Shown here: piece by piece, positions 31,030 through 40,148 of the stretch
How the letters are laid out: every line of letters starts with the position of its first letter
Position numbering within the stretch: the first letter of the stretch is position 1
From: Desulfosediminicola flagellatus
GTDB taxonomy: Bacteria > Desulfobacterota > Desulfobulbia > Desulfobulbales > Desulfocapsaceae
Direction of reading: 5' to 3'
Length of the DNA stretch: 64,000 bases
NCBI RefSeq assembly: GCF_005116655.2
Contig: NZ_CP050698.1
Location: forward strand, 6,652,501 to 6,716,500
Notes under the pieces: generated by a model
What the model was told of the DNA's origin: nothing
Seen by the model: the letters and a program-made list of their open reading frames with translations, nothing else
Database searches by the model: none
Translations under genes and position numbers: made by a program

Positions 31030-33258
31030 ATGTATCTTTCCTATTATAATCTGCAGAAAAAACCATTTCAGATCAGCACAGATCCTGAGTTTCTCTGGTT
31101 TGGCGAGAAACATAAGGAAGCACTGGCTACACTGAAATACGGCATACTTGATAATAAGGGGTTTCTGCTGCTTACCGGAGATGTAGGTACCGGCAAGACG
31201 ACGCTGATTAATGCTCTTGTCAAAAGTCTGGGCGATGAGGTGGTTGTAGCCCGGGTTCCTGACCCCGGAATGGAGAGTATGGATCTCATGAACTTCATCT
31301 GCCATTCCTTCAGAATCGGCAAGGAGTTTGTCAGAAAAGATCTGTTCCTTGTCCATTTCAGCCATTTTCTGAATACCGCGTATACCCGGGAAAAGAAATC
31401 CCTTCTGATTATTGATGAAGCGCAACGCTTAAGTCAGGAAATGTTGGAAGAGGTGCGGCAACTGTCAAATATTGAGCGCGAAGAAAGTAAGCTCCTGAAT
31501 ATATTTCTCATTGGGCAGAATGAATTTACTGATATGCTTCAGGATGGTCAGAACGAACCCTTGTTGCAACGAATTACGCTTAATTACCATCTACAACCTA
31601 TGGACCTGCATGAAACAGGTGCATTGATTAAACACAGATTACGCGTTGCTGGTGGAGATCCATCGATATTTAATCCTGAATCAATTCGAGAAATATTTGC
31701 TTGTACCAAGGGGATCCCTCGCAGGATAAATGTGTTGTGTGATCACTGCCTGATCTCAGGTTTTGTACGAAATAAGACGGTTATTGATGGTGAAACGGTA
31801 TTGGTCGCTGCTGAAGAACTGAGACTGCCTCCACTCCAAAAAAATCCACCTACTGTGCTATCGGGACCTGATGATATTTCAGAAGATTCTGAGAATTCAA
31901 AATATTACAAGTATCAGGAGCTTCTTAGAGTTCTGGAACCTGAAGAATTGCTTGCAGGTAATGACGGGGAGGAGGAGCCAGTGCCAGTGCCAGTGCCAGC
32001 TAACGCTGGTTGGTCCTGGATGGGACGATCTGCTGTGGCTCTAGCTTTTGTCGGAATGATTAGCACGTATATCTACATGTCCACTGGTACTGGAGACCCG
32101 GCATATCAGATTAAACAGGTGGCATTACAGTTGATAGGTGTACCGGAAAGTCGAACGAAGATTTTTCCGGCAAAACAAAAAGTGTTTAAAGACACTGTTT
32201 CACCAGTAGTCCATGAGAGAGAGCCTCTTGCTGAAATAGAAAACAGCGGGATGAGTGATATGGCAATAGTGCTGCCTGTCACATTTAAGCCGACTGTTCA
32301 GGAAAAGGAGCAGGAGCCCCTTTCTGTTCCTGCTGCTGTTGAAGAACATGCGTTGATATCATCGTCGGTTGTAGCTTCTGAATCTGTTGAGAATGCAGAG
32401 GATAAAGGTGCTGTAGGTGATAGTGCAGAAGTCTTGCAGGTAAATGACGGACTGGTATTGAATGAGGAATTGCCTGCTTCAAAAACAGAAGACGAGTTGA
32501 CTCAGGCAGCATCTATAGCTGAAACTGTTGAGATCAATAGTTATGTTGTTAGGAGCGATCCTGATATTACTGAAGAAAAAACGGTAGCAGAGTCTGTCGA
32601 AGTTATTGCCGAACATGTCGACAATGTTGTGATTGAAAGTGACAGAAGTGCTGAATATGTAAAAGCCGTAGACAGTTTAGAGCCGGATACTCATTCTATT
32701 GCAAAGGCAGATATTGTTGATATAGGTGTTGGAGATGCACAATCTGCAGAGGTTTTGCTGCAAGATGAAGATGTGGTGTCTGCAGAAGTGTATAGAATTA
32801 TAGAGGGAAATTCTAAAATTATTGATGCAGCTGTAGAGCAAATTTCCGGCTTATCGTCACTTCAAGGTACTGATAGCGTTTCTGTTGCTGAAGTTGCACT
32901 TGAAGAAACAGAAATGCCTACGATAACTTCATTTGATGAGCAGGCTGAATCTGATATAAATCAACGAGAAGTGCAAGATTTATTCCTTGAAAAAATCTCC
33001 ATCGCGACTGATTCCATCGATCGTGATTTTCAGGCTGAGGACAGATCTGAATTACTCGATAAGGCTACAGATTCTAGGGTCTTACATGAACAGGACTCGG
33101 GTGTAGTTGTAGAAGCAAAAAAGATGGAGGCAGACGATATTAAAACAGCCCGTGCCGGTCGGGATGAGTCTTCGTCTAAGAATAGGAATCGGCGGGAAAA
33201 ACCGCTTGATTCCGGTAAGGTTATAGACTGGCTTTTAAAGAAGAAGAATAATAAGTAA
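31030..33258 (+). CDS. ExeA-like AAA ATPase with transmembrane segment and long acidic tail
   Basis: A 742-residue membrane protein. Residues 1-270 are an ExeA/GspA-type AAA ATPase: the start YYNLQKKPFQISTDPEFLW, Walker A GDVGTGKTT near 53, Walker B LLIIDEAQRL near 126, sensor region GIPRRINVLCDHCL. A single span (about 329-350) then leads to a 380-residue, highly acidic, low-complexity region (many Glu, Asp, Val, Ser) and a basic end (REKPLDSGKVIDWLLKKKNNK). ExeA-type proteins remodel or insert secretion or polysaccharide complexes across peptidoglycan. ATG 31030 is chosen for its GGAGGG site; the upstream extension has no family match. No secretin or glycosyltransferase is near. Confidence 0.8.
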   Translation: MYLSYYNLQKKPFQISTDPEFLWFGEKHKEALATLKYGILDNKGFLLLTGDVGTGKTTLINALVKSLGDEVVVARVPDPGMESMDLMNFICHSFRIGKEFVRKDLFLVHFSHFLNTAYTREKKSLLIIDEAQRLSQEMLEEVRQLSNIEREESKLLNIFLIGQNEFTDMLQDGQNEPLLQRITLNYHLQPMDLHETGALIKHRLRVAGGDPSIFNPESIREIFACTKGIPRRINVLCDHCLISGFVRNKTVIDGETVLVAAEELRLPPLQKNPPTVLSGPDDISEDSENSKYYKYQELLRVLEPEELLAGNDGEEEPVPVPVPANAGWSWMGRSAVALAFVGMISTYIYMSTGTGDPAYQIKQVALQLIGVPESRTKIFPAKQKVFKDTVSPVVHEREPLAEIENSGMSDMAIVLPVTFKPTVQEKEQEPLSVPAAVEEHALISSSVVASESVENAEDKGAVGDSAEVLQVNDGLVLNEELPASKTEDELTQAASIAETVEINSYVVRSDPDITEEKTVAESVEVIAEHVDNVVIESDRSAEYVKAVDSLEPDTHSIAKADIVDIGVGDAQSAEVLLQDEDVVSAEVYRIIEGNSKIIDAAVEQISGLSSLQGTDSVSVAEVALEETEMPTITSFDEQAESDINQREVQDLFLEKISIATDSIDRDFQAEDRSELLDKATDSRVLHEQDSGVVVEAKKMEADDIKTARAGRDESSSKNRNRREKPLDSGKVIDWLLKKKNNK

Positions 33259-33301
33259 AGACTGGATTGATTTAAAGCCAATGCAAGCAATAGAAATCGT
33301 G

Positions 33302-33341
33302 AGGTGTAGCCCCCTGTTCTGCAGGGAGCTACACCTTTTTT
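33302..33341 (+). terminator. Intrinsic terminator after the ExeA-like gene
   Basis: AGGTGTAGC (33302-33310) pairs with GCTACACCT (33328-33336), and inner CCCTG/CAGGG can extend the stem. Five or more T follow. It sits between convergent genes and ends at the stop of the alcohol dehydrogenase gene. Confidence 0.85.
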
Positions 33342-34520
33342 CTATTTATAGGCTTTGGTGATGATGGATATCGCATCATCAAGATTCATTGTATACCTGT
33401 CGAGAGTGAAGAGGAATCCCATGGTATCGAAGGCATTTTGTGCAAATTTAGGAATATCTTCTTTTTTAATTCCGTAATCGGACATCTTCAGATTATCAAC
33501 ACCGCATTTCTGTTGTAATTCGGCAAGAGCCTCAACAAAAAGATACGGCTGTTTTGCAGGTTCGACTCCATCAAGGGATTTACCCATCGCCTTGGCCATG
33601 AGTATCAACCGTTCCGGAGCCTTATCAGCAAAGAACGAGAAGTATGCCTGCGACAGCATGATCAGACCGGCACCATGGGGCAGCTCTGGATAGTAGGCAC
33701 TGAGTGCGTGTTCCAGTGAATGTTCAGAGGTGCATGATGAGGTTGATTCAACAAAACCCGAGAGTGTGTTTGCGAGGGCTATATTGGTACGTGCTTCCAG
33801 GTTGCTGCCGTCTTTAAAGGCTATAGGCAGCCAGTTGTTAATCAGTTCTATGGATTTAAGTGCATAGATATCACTAACAGGGGTGGCAATGTTAGCAATA
33901 ACACCTTCTGCAGCGTGGAAAAATGCATCGAATCCCTGATATGCTGTAAGCATCGGCGGCACGGTGAGCATGAGTTCCGGGTCGACAATAGAGAGTACAG
34001 GGAAGGTTTCAGCGATGCCGAATCCGATTTTTTCGTTTCGTTCTTCATGGGTGATGACCGTCCACGGATCAGCTTCCGTTCCGGTGCCTGCTGTTGTGGT
34101 AATCGCGACAATAGGAAGAACTCCTCCTGTTACGGGCTGCCCTTTGCCAGTACCCCCACCGATATAATCCCAATAATCCCCATCGTTTTTTGCCATTACA
34201 GCGATAGATTTTGCACTGTCAATGCTGCTGCCGCCGCCGAGGCCGATGATGAAATCGCACTGTTCTTTACGTGCCATTTCAGCGCCTTCCATAACATGCT
34301 GGCGAATGGGGTTGGGCAGAATTTTATCAAATACAACGGATTGAACATCTGCTGCGGCAAGTAATTTCTCAACGCGTTCAAGATAACCGTTGGCCTTCAT
34401 TGATTTGCCGCCGGTAATAACTATCAGAGCCTTCTTCCCAGGAAGATTCTCTGTAGCGAGTTGATCAAGTTTGCCCGGGCCGAAAAGTATTCTGGTAGGA
34501 ATATGGTAATCGAATTGCAT
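33342..34520 (-). CDS. Iron-containing alcohol dehydrogenase
   Basis: NAD(P)-dependent group III alcohol dehydrogenase of 392 residues, catalysing reversible oxidation of an alcohol to an aldehyde. Visible are the nucleotide-binding GLGGGSSIDSAK near residue 95 and metal ligands in YQGFDAFFHAAEG and in EHSLEHALSAYYPELPHGAG. All expected Asp and His ligands are present. The start opens with FDYHIPTRILFGPGKLD, typical of the family. The ATG at 34520 has AAGGAG 8 bp upstream. It is monocistronic, convergent with the ExeA-like gene. Physiological substrate (ethanol, butanol, lactaldehyde, diols) cannot be told. Confidence 0.92.
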   Translation of the reverse strand: MQFDYHIPTRILFGPGKLDQLATENLPGKKALIVITGGKSMKANGYLERVEKLLAAADVQSVVFDKILPNPIRQHVMEGAEMARKEQCDFIIGLGGGSSIDSAKSIAVMAKNDGDYWDYIGGGTGKGQPVTGGVLPIVAITTTAGTGTEADPWTVITHEERNEKIGFGIAETFPVLSIVDPELMLTVPPMLTAYQGFDAFFHAAEGVIANIATPVSDIYALKSIELINNWLPIAFKDGSNLEARTNIALANTLSGFVESTSSCTSEHSLEHALSAYYPELPHGAGLIMLSQAYFSFFADKAPERLILMAKAMGKSLDGVEPAKQPYLFVEALAELQQKCGVDNLKMSDYGIKKEDIPKFAQNAFDTMGFLFTLDRYTMNLDDAISIITKAYK

Positions 34521-34582
34521 TCTACGCTCCTTAATATAGATGGGTGGGATATCGATTGATTTCTCTGGATAAGGATAGGTCC

Positions 34583-34735
34583 ATGATACTCAAATCACTG
34601 ATAACAATGGTTCGGATGGTGTTGACTGTCAAGGCGTTCTTGAGTGGTCAGGACAATACTCATAGATTACGAAAAATTCTGGATACAATCTGCGAGTTGC
34701 ATAGTCGGCTATGTGGTGAAAATGTATGGAAATAA
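34583..34735 (+). CDS. Possible 50-residue small protein
   Basis: A short frame from ATG 34583 preceded by AAGGATAGG, a good ribosome site. The product has an amphipathic or weakly hydrophobic N-terminus (MILKSLITMVRMVLTVKAFL) and a helical basic C-terminus (HRLRKILDTICELHSRLCG). It matches no family known to me. It starts 62 bp from the divergent alcohol dehydrogenase start. Coding is uncertain. Confidence 0.4.
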   Translation: MILKSLITMVRMVLTVKAFLSGQDNTHRLRKILDTICELHSRLCGENVWK

Positions 34736-34928
34736 AAGCTGGAGTGAAATAGGTTCACTGCATGACCTACGATGTAGGGGCTTTCCTAACGATTTTAAAG
34801 CACAAGGCATGTTTTGAGCAATGCTTGTCTATTTATAGGAAGATATTGATAAAAAATGTAGTACGCATGTGGAGGATGATAAAAAATACGATATAAAATA
34901 CGAAAAGCGTAGAAAATAGCAGTATGAG

Positions 34929-34957
34929 TTGACAGTATCTGCAGTTTAACGTAAAGT
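34929..34957 (+). promoter_or_regulatory. Sigma70-type promoter for the Lrp-gcv-lip region
   Basis: TTGACA at 34929-34934 (perfect -35) and TAAAGT at 34952-34957 (4 of 6) are separated by 17 bp. The expected start point is near 34964, giving a leader of about 27 nt before the Lrp ATG at 34991. Confidence 0.6.
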
Positions 34958-34990
34958 TTTATGAAGAACATAGAACAGTGGGGGAGTACA

Positions 34991-35437
34991 ATGATTATAG
35001 ATGAAATCAATCTGGCCATTATTCGTCATTTAAAAGACGGCCGCGTGCCATTTAAGAAGATTGCTGACTCACTAGGTGTTTCTGAAGGTACCGTCCGCAC
35101 CCGTGTCCGTAAATTGACGGACGAAGGGGTGTTGGATATTGCCGGTCTTGTTGATCCGGAGGCGATACCTGACCTTGGTGTCGTGTTGGTAGGAGTAAAG
35201 GTCAAAGATATGGACCTGGTGAAAAAAGGTGAGGAGTTCAGTAAGTTAAAGGGTGTCACATCTGTCTGCGTAGTGACCGGCAGATATGATCTGATTGTTA
35301 CTATACTGCTTACCAAAGATTTCACCATGTTGCGGTTTTACACTGAAGAAGTTTCCACAATTGAAAATGTTCAATCTGTGGAGAGCTTTGTTGTGTACAA
35401 GAGTTTTAATCTGAAGCTGCCAATGCCTCTGTCGTAG
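34991..35437 (+). CDS. Lrp/AsnC-family transcriptional regulator
   Basis: A 148-residue regulator with an N-terminal winged HTH (INLAIIRHLKDGRVPFKKIADSLGVSEGTVRTRVRKL) and a C-terminal RAM/ACT-like effector domain (VTGRYDLIVTILLTKDF). Proteins of this type bind amino acids. Placed 64 bp upstream of gcvT in the same direction and behind a good promoter, it probably controls the glycine cleavage operon in response to glycine or a related amino acid; that link is inferred. ATG 34991 is chosen for GGGGAG just upstream; a start at 34961 would add ten residues without family match. Confidence 0.88.
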   Translation: MIIDEINLAIIRHLKDGRVPFKKIADSLGVSEGTVRTRVRKLTDEGVLDIAGLVDPEAIPDLGVVLVGVKVKDMDLVKKGEEFSKLKGVTSVCVVTGRYDLIVTILLTKDFTMLRFYTEEVSTIENVQSVESFVVYKSFNLKLPMPLS

Positions 35438-35501
35438 CCTGTTGTCGGTTGTATGAATTGCCGCCATGGCATTGAGCACGATTGCAAGTGAGGATACCAC
35501 C

Positions 35502-36782
35502 ATGGAAGAGCTGAAAAGAACAGCGTTGTACTCCTGGCATGTTGAAAATGGCGCGAATATATCGCCATTCGGTCAATATGAAATGCCGCTCTGGTATACA
35601 GAAGGAGTCAAGGCCGAGCATCTCGCGGTAATTAACAATGCCGGAGTTTTTGATACCAGCCATATGGCGACGGTAACGGTGCGTGGCGAAGGCGCAAGAG
35701 GGTTGCTGCAGCATTGTTTCAGCAAAGATCTTGAGCATTGTACCGGATTGAAGAAAACACCTCTTTGTATAGGTAGATGTGTTTACGGTGTTTTCTTAAA
35801 CGATGATGGTACTGTGCTCGACGACGCCATTGTCTATCAGACAGCTGATTCTGCATATATGGTTGTTGTTAATGCCGGAATGGGCGGTGACGTTGCGGCC
35901 CGTCTGGCTGAAAATAATGACGGGTTTGGTGCGGAAATTACTGATCTTACTGATCAGGTTGGCAAGATGGATATTCAGGGGCCGGCTGCTGCAAAAGTCT
36001 TGAAAAAAATTCTCGCAGAACCTGACAAGGTATTTGAGAAGATGGCGTACTTCTCCTTTAAGGGAGGATTCGGCAATCTTGAAGCTAACGAGCCGGTTAC
36101 CCTTACTGATGGTACCCCCCTTATGCTGTCCCGTACCGGGTACACCGGTGAGTTCGGCTTTGAGCTTTTTATTGCCAAAGAACATTTCGTTGCTCTTTGG
36201 CAGGCAGTTATAGCTGCAGGCAGTGAGTTTGATGTGCTGCCATGTGGGCTTGCCGCTCGCGATTCACTTCGGGCAGGCGCGGTACTGCCACTTTCTCATC
36301 AGGATGTCGGTCCTTGGCTTTTTGCCAGAAACCCATGGCCTTTTGCACTTCCATGGAATGACGATCAGTCCGATTTTACCAAAACATTTATAGGCAGAGA
36401 TGCTGTGGCGGCTGCGGAAACAAGCGCGTATACACTTGCCTTTGCCGGATATAATCCACGAAAAATAGTTGCAGGTGAGGGAACCTTTGTCACCGATGTC
36501 GATGGCAATGTAATCGGTAAAATCCTCACCTGTGCAACAGATATGGCTATCGACAGAGTAGATGGCACCATCTTTTCTCTCGCTAGCACTATTGAAGATG
36601 GCAGACCCGAGGAATTCAGCCCGAAAGGCTTAAGCTGTGGTTTTGTTCAGATACAGGAGAATCTGGCTCCGGGAACGGAAGTGATTCTCACCGATGGCAA
36701 GAGGAAGAAGATCAAGGTTGAGATCAGGACTGATGTGCGGCCGGGAAGAACTGCACGTCGACCAATGAAAGAGATGCTTTAA
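35502..36782 (+). CDS. gcvT: Glycine cleavage system T protein (aminomethyltransferase)
   Basis: Transfers the methylene group from aminomethyl-lipoyl GcvH to tetrahydrofolate, releasing ammonia. The 426-residue protein begins LYSWHVENGANISPFGQYEMPLWY and contains DTSHMATVTVRG, MDIQGPAAAKVL and the SRTGYTGEFGFELFI segment that contributes to the folate site, followed by the GcvT C-terminal barrel. It is longer than the E. coli protein (364 residues), as in other Desulfobacterota forms. ATG 35502 follows GAGGAT; an ATG at 35466 lacks a ribosome site. gcvH starts 26 bp downstream. Confidence 0.9.
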   Translation: MEELKRTALYSWHVENGANISPFGQYEMPLWYTEGVKAEHLAVINNAGVFDTSHMATVTVRGEGARGLLQHCFSKDLEHCTGLKKTPLCIGRCVYGVFLNDDGTVLDDAIVYQTADSAYMVVVNAGMGGDVAARLAENNDGFGAEITDLTDQVGKMDIQGPAAAKVLKKILAEPDKVFEKMAYFSFKGGFGNLEANEPVTLTDGTPLMLSRTGYTGEFGFELFIAKEHFVALWQAVIAAGSEFDVLPCGLAARDSLRAGAVLPLSHQDVGPWLFARNPWPFALPWNDDQSDFTKTFIGRDAVAAAETSAYTLAFAGYNPRKIVAGEGTFVTDVDGNVIGKILTCATDMAIDRVDGTIFSLASTIEDGRPEEFSPKGLSCGFVQIQENLAPGTEVILTDGKRKKIKVEIRTDVRPGRTARRPMKEML

Positions 36783-36808
36783 CGGTACGAATACGAGGAG
36801 GATTACCA

Positions 36809-37204
36809 ATGAAAGAGTTGAATGAATTGAAGTTGCCGGCAGATATCCGTTACACAGATGATCACGAATGGGCACAGAAGACAGGTGATACTATCAGAAT
36901 TGGCGTGAGTGATTATGCTCAGGATCAGCTTGGCGATATCGTTTTTGTAGAATTCCCGGAAACAGGCGATTCGTTTGAAAAAGGGGATGAGTTCGGCTCG
37001 CTCGAGTCGGTTAAAGCGGTTTCAGAGCTTTACCTGCCGATTGCCGGTGAGGTTGTGGCTATCAACGAAGCCCTTGAAGATGAGCCCGAGCTGATCAATC
37101 AGGACCCCTACGCGAACTGGATCGTGGAAATCAAGCCTGCGGACAGCAGCGCTATTGAAGCGCTTATGACCGCTGAACAGTATCTTGAAATGCTCAAGGG
37201 ATAG
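36809..37204 (+). CDS. gcvH: Glycine cleavage system H protein
   Basis: Lipoyl carrier protein of 131 residues that shuttles the aminomethyl group between P, T and L proteins. The lipoyl-lysine is Lys69 in GSLESVKAVSELYLP, within the typical DIVFVEFPETGDSFEKGDEF fold. It would be lipoylated by LipB/LipA encoded downstream. A perfect AGGAGG ribosome site precedes the ATG, suggesting high expression. gcvPA starts 4 bp after its stop. Confidence 0.97.
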   Translation: MKELNELKLPADIRYTDDHEWAQKTGDTIRIGVSDYAQDQLGDIVFVEFPETGDSFEKGDEFGSLESVKAVSELYLPIAGEVVAINEALEDEPELINQDPYANWIVEIKPADSSAIEALMTAEQYLEMLKG

Positions 37205-37208
37205 AACC

Positions 37209-38543
37209 ATGCGATACTTACCCCACACGCAGGAAGAAATAGCTGAGATGCTGGCTGATGTCGGCAAAAAAAGTCTCGAGGATCTGTTTTGCACAATTCC
37301 CGCTGACTGCCGCATGGAGGGTGATATCGACCTGCCGCCTTCAATGACGGAGTGGGAACTGGATGCACACATCGCAGGGCTTGGTGCCCAGATGAAACAG
37401 ACTCCATGTCATAAGGTGCTGGTTGGTGCCGGAAGTTATAAACACAATATTCCGGTTACCATCGGTGCACTGGCAAGCAGATCTGAATTTCTTACAGCCT
37501 ACACCCCGTATCAGCCTGAGATGGCGCAGGGTACTCTGCAGGGTATTTATGAGTACCAGACTCTCACCGCCAGGTTGCTGGGGATGGATGTTGCCAACGC
37601 TTCCATCTATGATGGTGGTGCATCTCTTGCCGAAGCTTTACTTATGGGACTTCGGATCAAGAAGAAAAAGAAAACGGTTGCTGTATCAAAGGGGATTCAT
37701 CCGCATCATCGTCAGGTGGTCCGGACGTATCTGCAGGCTACAGAGTTTACAATTATTGAGTTACCGGTTGGTGATGATGGTCGTACAGACCTCAGCAGCC
37801 TTGCGGGACAGGATGATCTTGCAGCTGTAGCTCTGCAATCCCCCAATTTCTTCGGCGTAATCGAAGATCTTGAAAAAGCAGCGGATGCCATTCATGGCGT
37901 CGATTCTGTTTTTGTCACCTCGTTTACCGAGCCACTTGCCTTTGGATTAATTAAAAATCCGGGTGAATGCGGAGCTGATATTGTCTGCGGCGAAGGCCAG
38001 AGTTTTGGTCTTGCTCAGTCGTTTGGCGGCCCGGGTCTCGGTATGTTTGCCTGTAAAGACAAATTTACCCGTAATATGCCGGGCAGACTGGTGGGTGAAA
38101 CTGTCGATAGAGATGGCAAGCGTGGTTTTGTTCTGACACTTGCCACTCGCGAGCAGCATATCAGGCGTGAAAAAGCGACCTCAAACATCTGCTCAAACCA
38201 GGGTGTCTGTGCCATGATGGCCGGTATGTATATGGCCTCTCTTGGTGGAACCGGCCTGCGGGAACTTGCTCAACTTAACTTCAGCAAAGCTGAATATATG
38301 AAGAGTGAGCTACGCAAGGCAGGTGCAGAGATTGTCTTTGACAGCCCGACATTCAACGAGTTTTTAGTACGGTTCCCGTCTGATTTTGGACCTGCCTATA
38401 AGGCGCTGTTTGAAAGAGGGATCATTGCCGGTCTGAAAGTAGGTAAGTACTACCCGCAATATGATGATTGCTATCTCTTCTGTACCACTGAAACTGTGGC
38501 AAAAACAGATATTGATGCGGTTGTTCAGGAGGTGTCGCGATGA
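37209..38543 (+). CDS. gcvPA: Glycine dehydrogenase (decarboxylating) subunit 1
   Basis: N-terminal half of the split, PLP-dependent P protein, 444 residues. The family start MRYLPHTQEEIAEML, GAGSYKHNIPVTIGALASRSEF and FTAYTPYQPE-like SEFLTAYTPYQPEMAQGTLQ are present, as is GGPGLGMFACKDKF. The PLP lysine is on subunit 2; together they decarboxylate glycine and load the residue onto GcvH. The split gcvPA/gcvPB form is typical of many anaerobes and Gram-positives, whereas E. coli has a fused protein. ATG 37209 follows AAGGGA. It overlaps gcvPB by 4 bp. Confidence 0.96.
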   Translation: MRYLPHTQEEIAEMLADVGKKSLEDLFCTIPADCRMEGDIDLPPSMTEWELDAHIAGLGAQMKQTPCHKVLVGAGSYKHNIPVTIGALASRSEFLTAYTPYQPEMAQGTLQGIYEYQTLTARLLGMDVANASIYDGGASLAEALLMGLRIKKKKKTVAVSKGIHPHHRQVVRTYLQATEFTIIELPVGDDGRTDLSSLAGQDDLAAVALQSPNFFGVIEDLEKAADAIHGVDSVFVTSFTEPLAFGLIKNPGECGADIVCGEGQSFGLAQSFGGPGLGMFACKDKFTRNMPGRLVGETVDRDGKRGFVLTLATREQHIRREKATSNICSNQGVCAMMAGMYMASLGGTGLRELAQLNFSKAEYMKSELRKAGAEIVFDSPTFNEFLVRFPSDFGPAYKALFERGIIAGLKVGKYYPQYDDCYLFCTTETVAKTDIDAVVQEVSR

Positions 38544-39997
38544 AAAATGCAGCTGGAACTTCCGGTTTGATAATGAATGAGCCGCTTCTCTGGGAGAGAG
38601 GTAAAAAGGGCCGAAAAGGGATGAGTATCCCGGAACATGACGTCCCAATGGTTCAAGTCGACAGTGCGGTTCAGGGAGCAGGTCCTGATTTTCCTGATTT
38701 GAGTGAAGTCGATGTAGTTCGCCATTACACCCGTCTTTCTCAATGGAACTTTGGTGTTGATACAGGTTTGTACCCGCTTGGTTCCTGTACCATGAAATAC
38801 AATCCAAAGACCAACGAGCGTCAGGCTGCAACACCGGCAATTGCGGGAGCGCATCCGATGCTGGACGACGAATACGCTCAGGGAACGCTCAAAATCATGT
38901 ATGACCTGCAGCAGTACCTGAAAAATATTACAGGTATGGCGGCAGCGACTCTGCAACCATCAGCAGGTGCCCAGGGCGAATTGACAGGTATGCTGATCTT
39001 TGATGCATATCATCGCAGCAAAGGCTCAAAAAGAAATAAGATCCTTATTCCTGATACAGCGCATGGAACAAACCCTGCCAGTGCAGCGCTCTGCGGCTAC
39101 AAGCCAGTGCCGGTTGCTTCTAATGCTGATGGTGTCCTTGATGTTGAAACAATTAGACAACTGATGGATGAGGAAACCGCTGGAATTATGGTGACCAACC
39201 CCAATACACTCGGACTTTTTGAGACGAACATTCGCGAAGTAGCTGAAATTGTTCATGCCAAAGGCGGTTTGGTTTACGGTGACGGCGCTAACATGAATGC
39301 CATTATGGGTATTGTGGATCTTTCAAAATGTGGCGTTGATGTTATGCATCTTAACCTGCATAAGACATTTTCTACACCTCATGGCGGTGGTGGTCCCGGT
39401 GCCGGACCTGTTTGCGTGACCAAGGAACTTGAAAAATTCCTGCCTATACCACATGTCTTAAAAGATGATGACACCTATCGTCTTGATTGGGATAACCCGG
39501 ATTCCATCGGTCGTGTTCACGGCTATCATGGTAATTACGGAGTATTGGTGAAGGCGTATAGCTACATCCTCACTATGGGTGCTGATGGTCTGAAAAAAGC
39601 GAGCCAGCTTGCTGTGTTGAATGCCAACTACATCAAGGAGAAATTAAAAACTGCACTCTACCTGCCATACGACAAACCATGTATGCATGAGTGTGTGTTC
39701 TCTGATGCCAAGCAGCATGAATTGAAGATTACTACCCTCGATATTGCCAAGAGGCTTATTGATTACGGTTTCCATCCGCCAACAGTATATTTCCCGCTGG
39801 TTGTTCAGGGGGCGATTATGATTGAGCCCACCGAAACTGAGTGCAAGGAAGATATCGATCAGTTTATTGAGACTATCCTGGTAATTCTCGAAGAAGCAAA
39901 AGAGAACCCGGAAATTCTTCACGAAGCTCCGACACGCACGAAGCTCAAACGGCTCGATGAGACGCTTGCGGCACGAAAACCTTGCCTCTGCGGCTGA
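38540..39997 (+). CDS. gcvPB: Glycine dehydrogenase (decarboxylating) subunit 2
   Basis: C-terminal, PLP-binding half of the P protein (485 residues). The cofactor lysine is Lys275 in HLNLHKTFSTPHGGGGPG. PLGSCTMKYNPKTNE near residue 80 and PDTAHGTNPASAALCGYK near 180 are also conserved. It starts inside the end of gcvPA (ATGA overlap), ensuring equal synthesis of both subunits. It ends in a Cys-containing tail (RKPCLCG), often seen in this subunit. lipB begins 151 bp later. Confidence 0.97.
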   Translation: MKNAAGTSGLIMNEPLLWERGKKGRKGMSIPEHDVPMVQVDSAVQGAGPDFPDLSEVDVVRHYTRLSQWNFGVDTGLYPLGSCTMKYNPKTNERQAATPAIAGAHPMLDDEYAQGTLKIMYDLQQYLKNITGMAAATLQPSAGAQGELTGMLIFDAYHRSKGSKRNKILIPDTAHGTNPASAALCGYKPVPVASNADGVLDVETIRQLMDEETAGIMVTNPNTLGLFETNIREVAEIVHAKGGLVYGDGANMNAIMGIVDLSKCGVDVMHLNLHKTFSTPHGGGGPGAGPVCVTKELEKFLPIPHVLKDDDTYRLDWDNPDSIGRVHGYHGNYGVLVKAYSYILTMGADGLKKASQLAVLNANYIKEKLKTALYLPYDKPCMHECVFSDAKQHELKITTLDIAKRLIDYGFHPPTVYFPLVVQGAIMIEPTETECKEDIDQFIETILVILEEAKENPEILHEAPTRTKLKRLDETLAARKPCLCG

Positions 39998-40148
39998 TAC
40001 TTAAATCTTGCAATTAGGGTAGCAAATATCAGAAAAATAGTACTCATGGAAAGGTGAGCTTCCAAATTGGATATTATGAATGCAACATGTTGTTTTGTAA
40101 TAATTTAATATTTTTCTGTATTTTGCGTATGCAAGATTTAGGTGATAT

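Noticed and set aside
34736..34990. Possible glycine riboswitch upstream of the Lrp-gcv genes
   Set aside because: I looked for the conserved GGAGAG and CUCUCAGGCA-like parts of a glycine aptamer and did not find them; the short leader after the promoter leaves no room for one.
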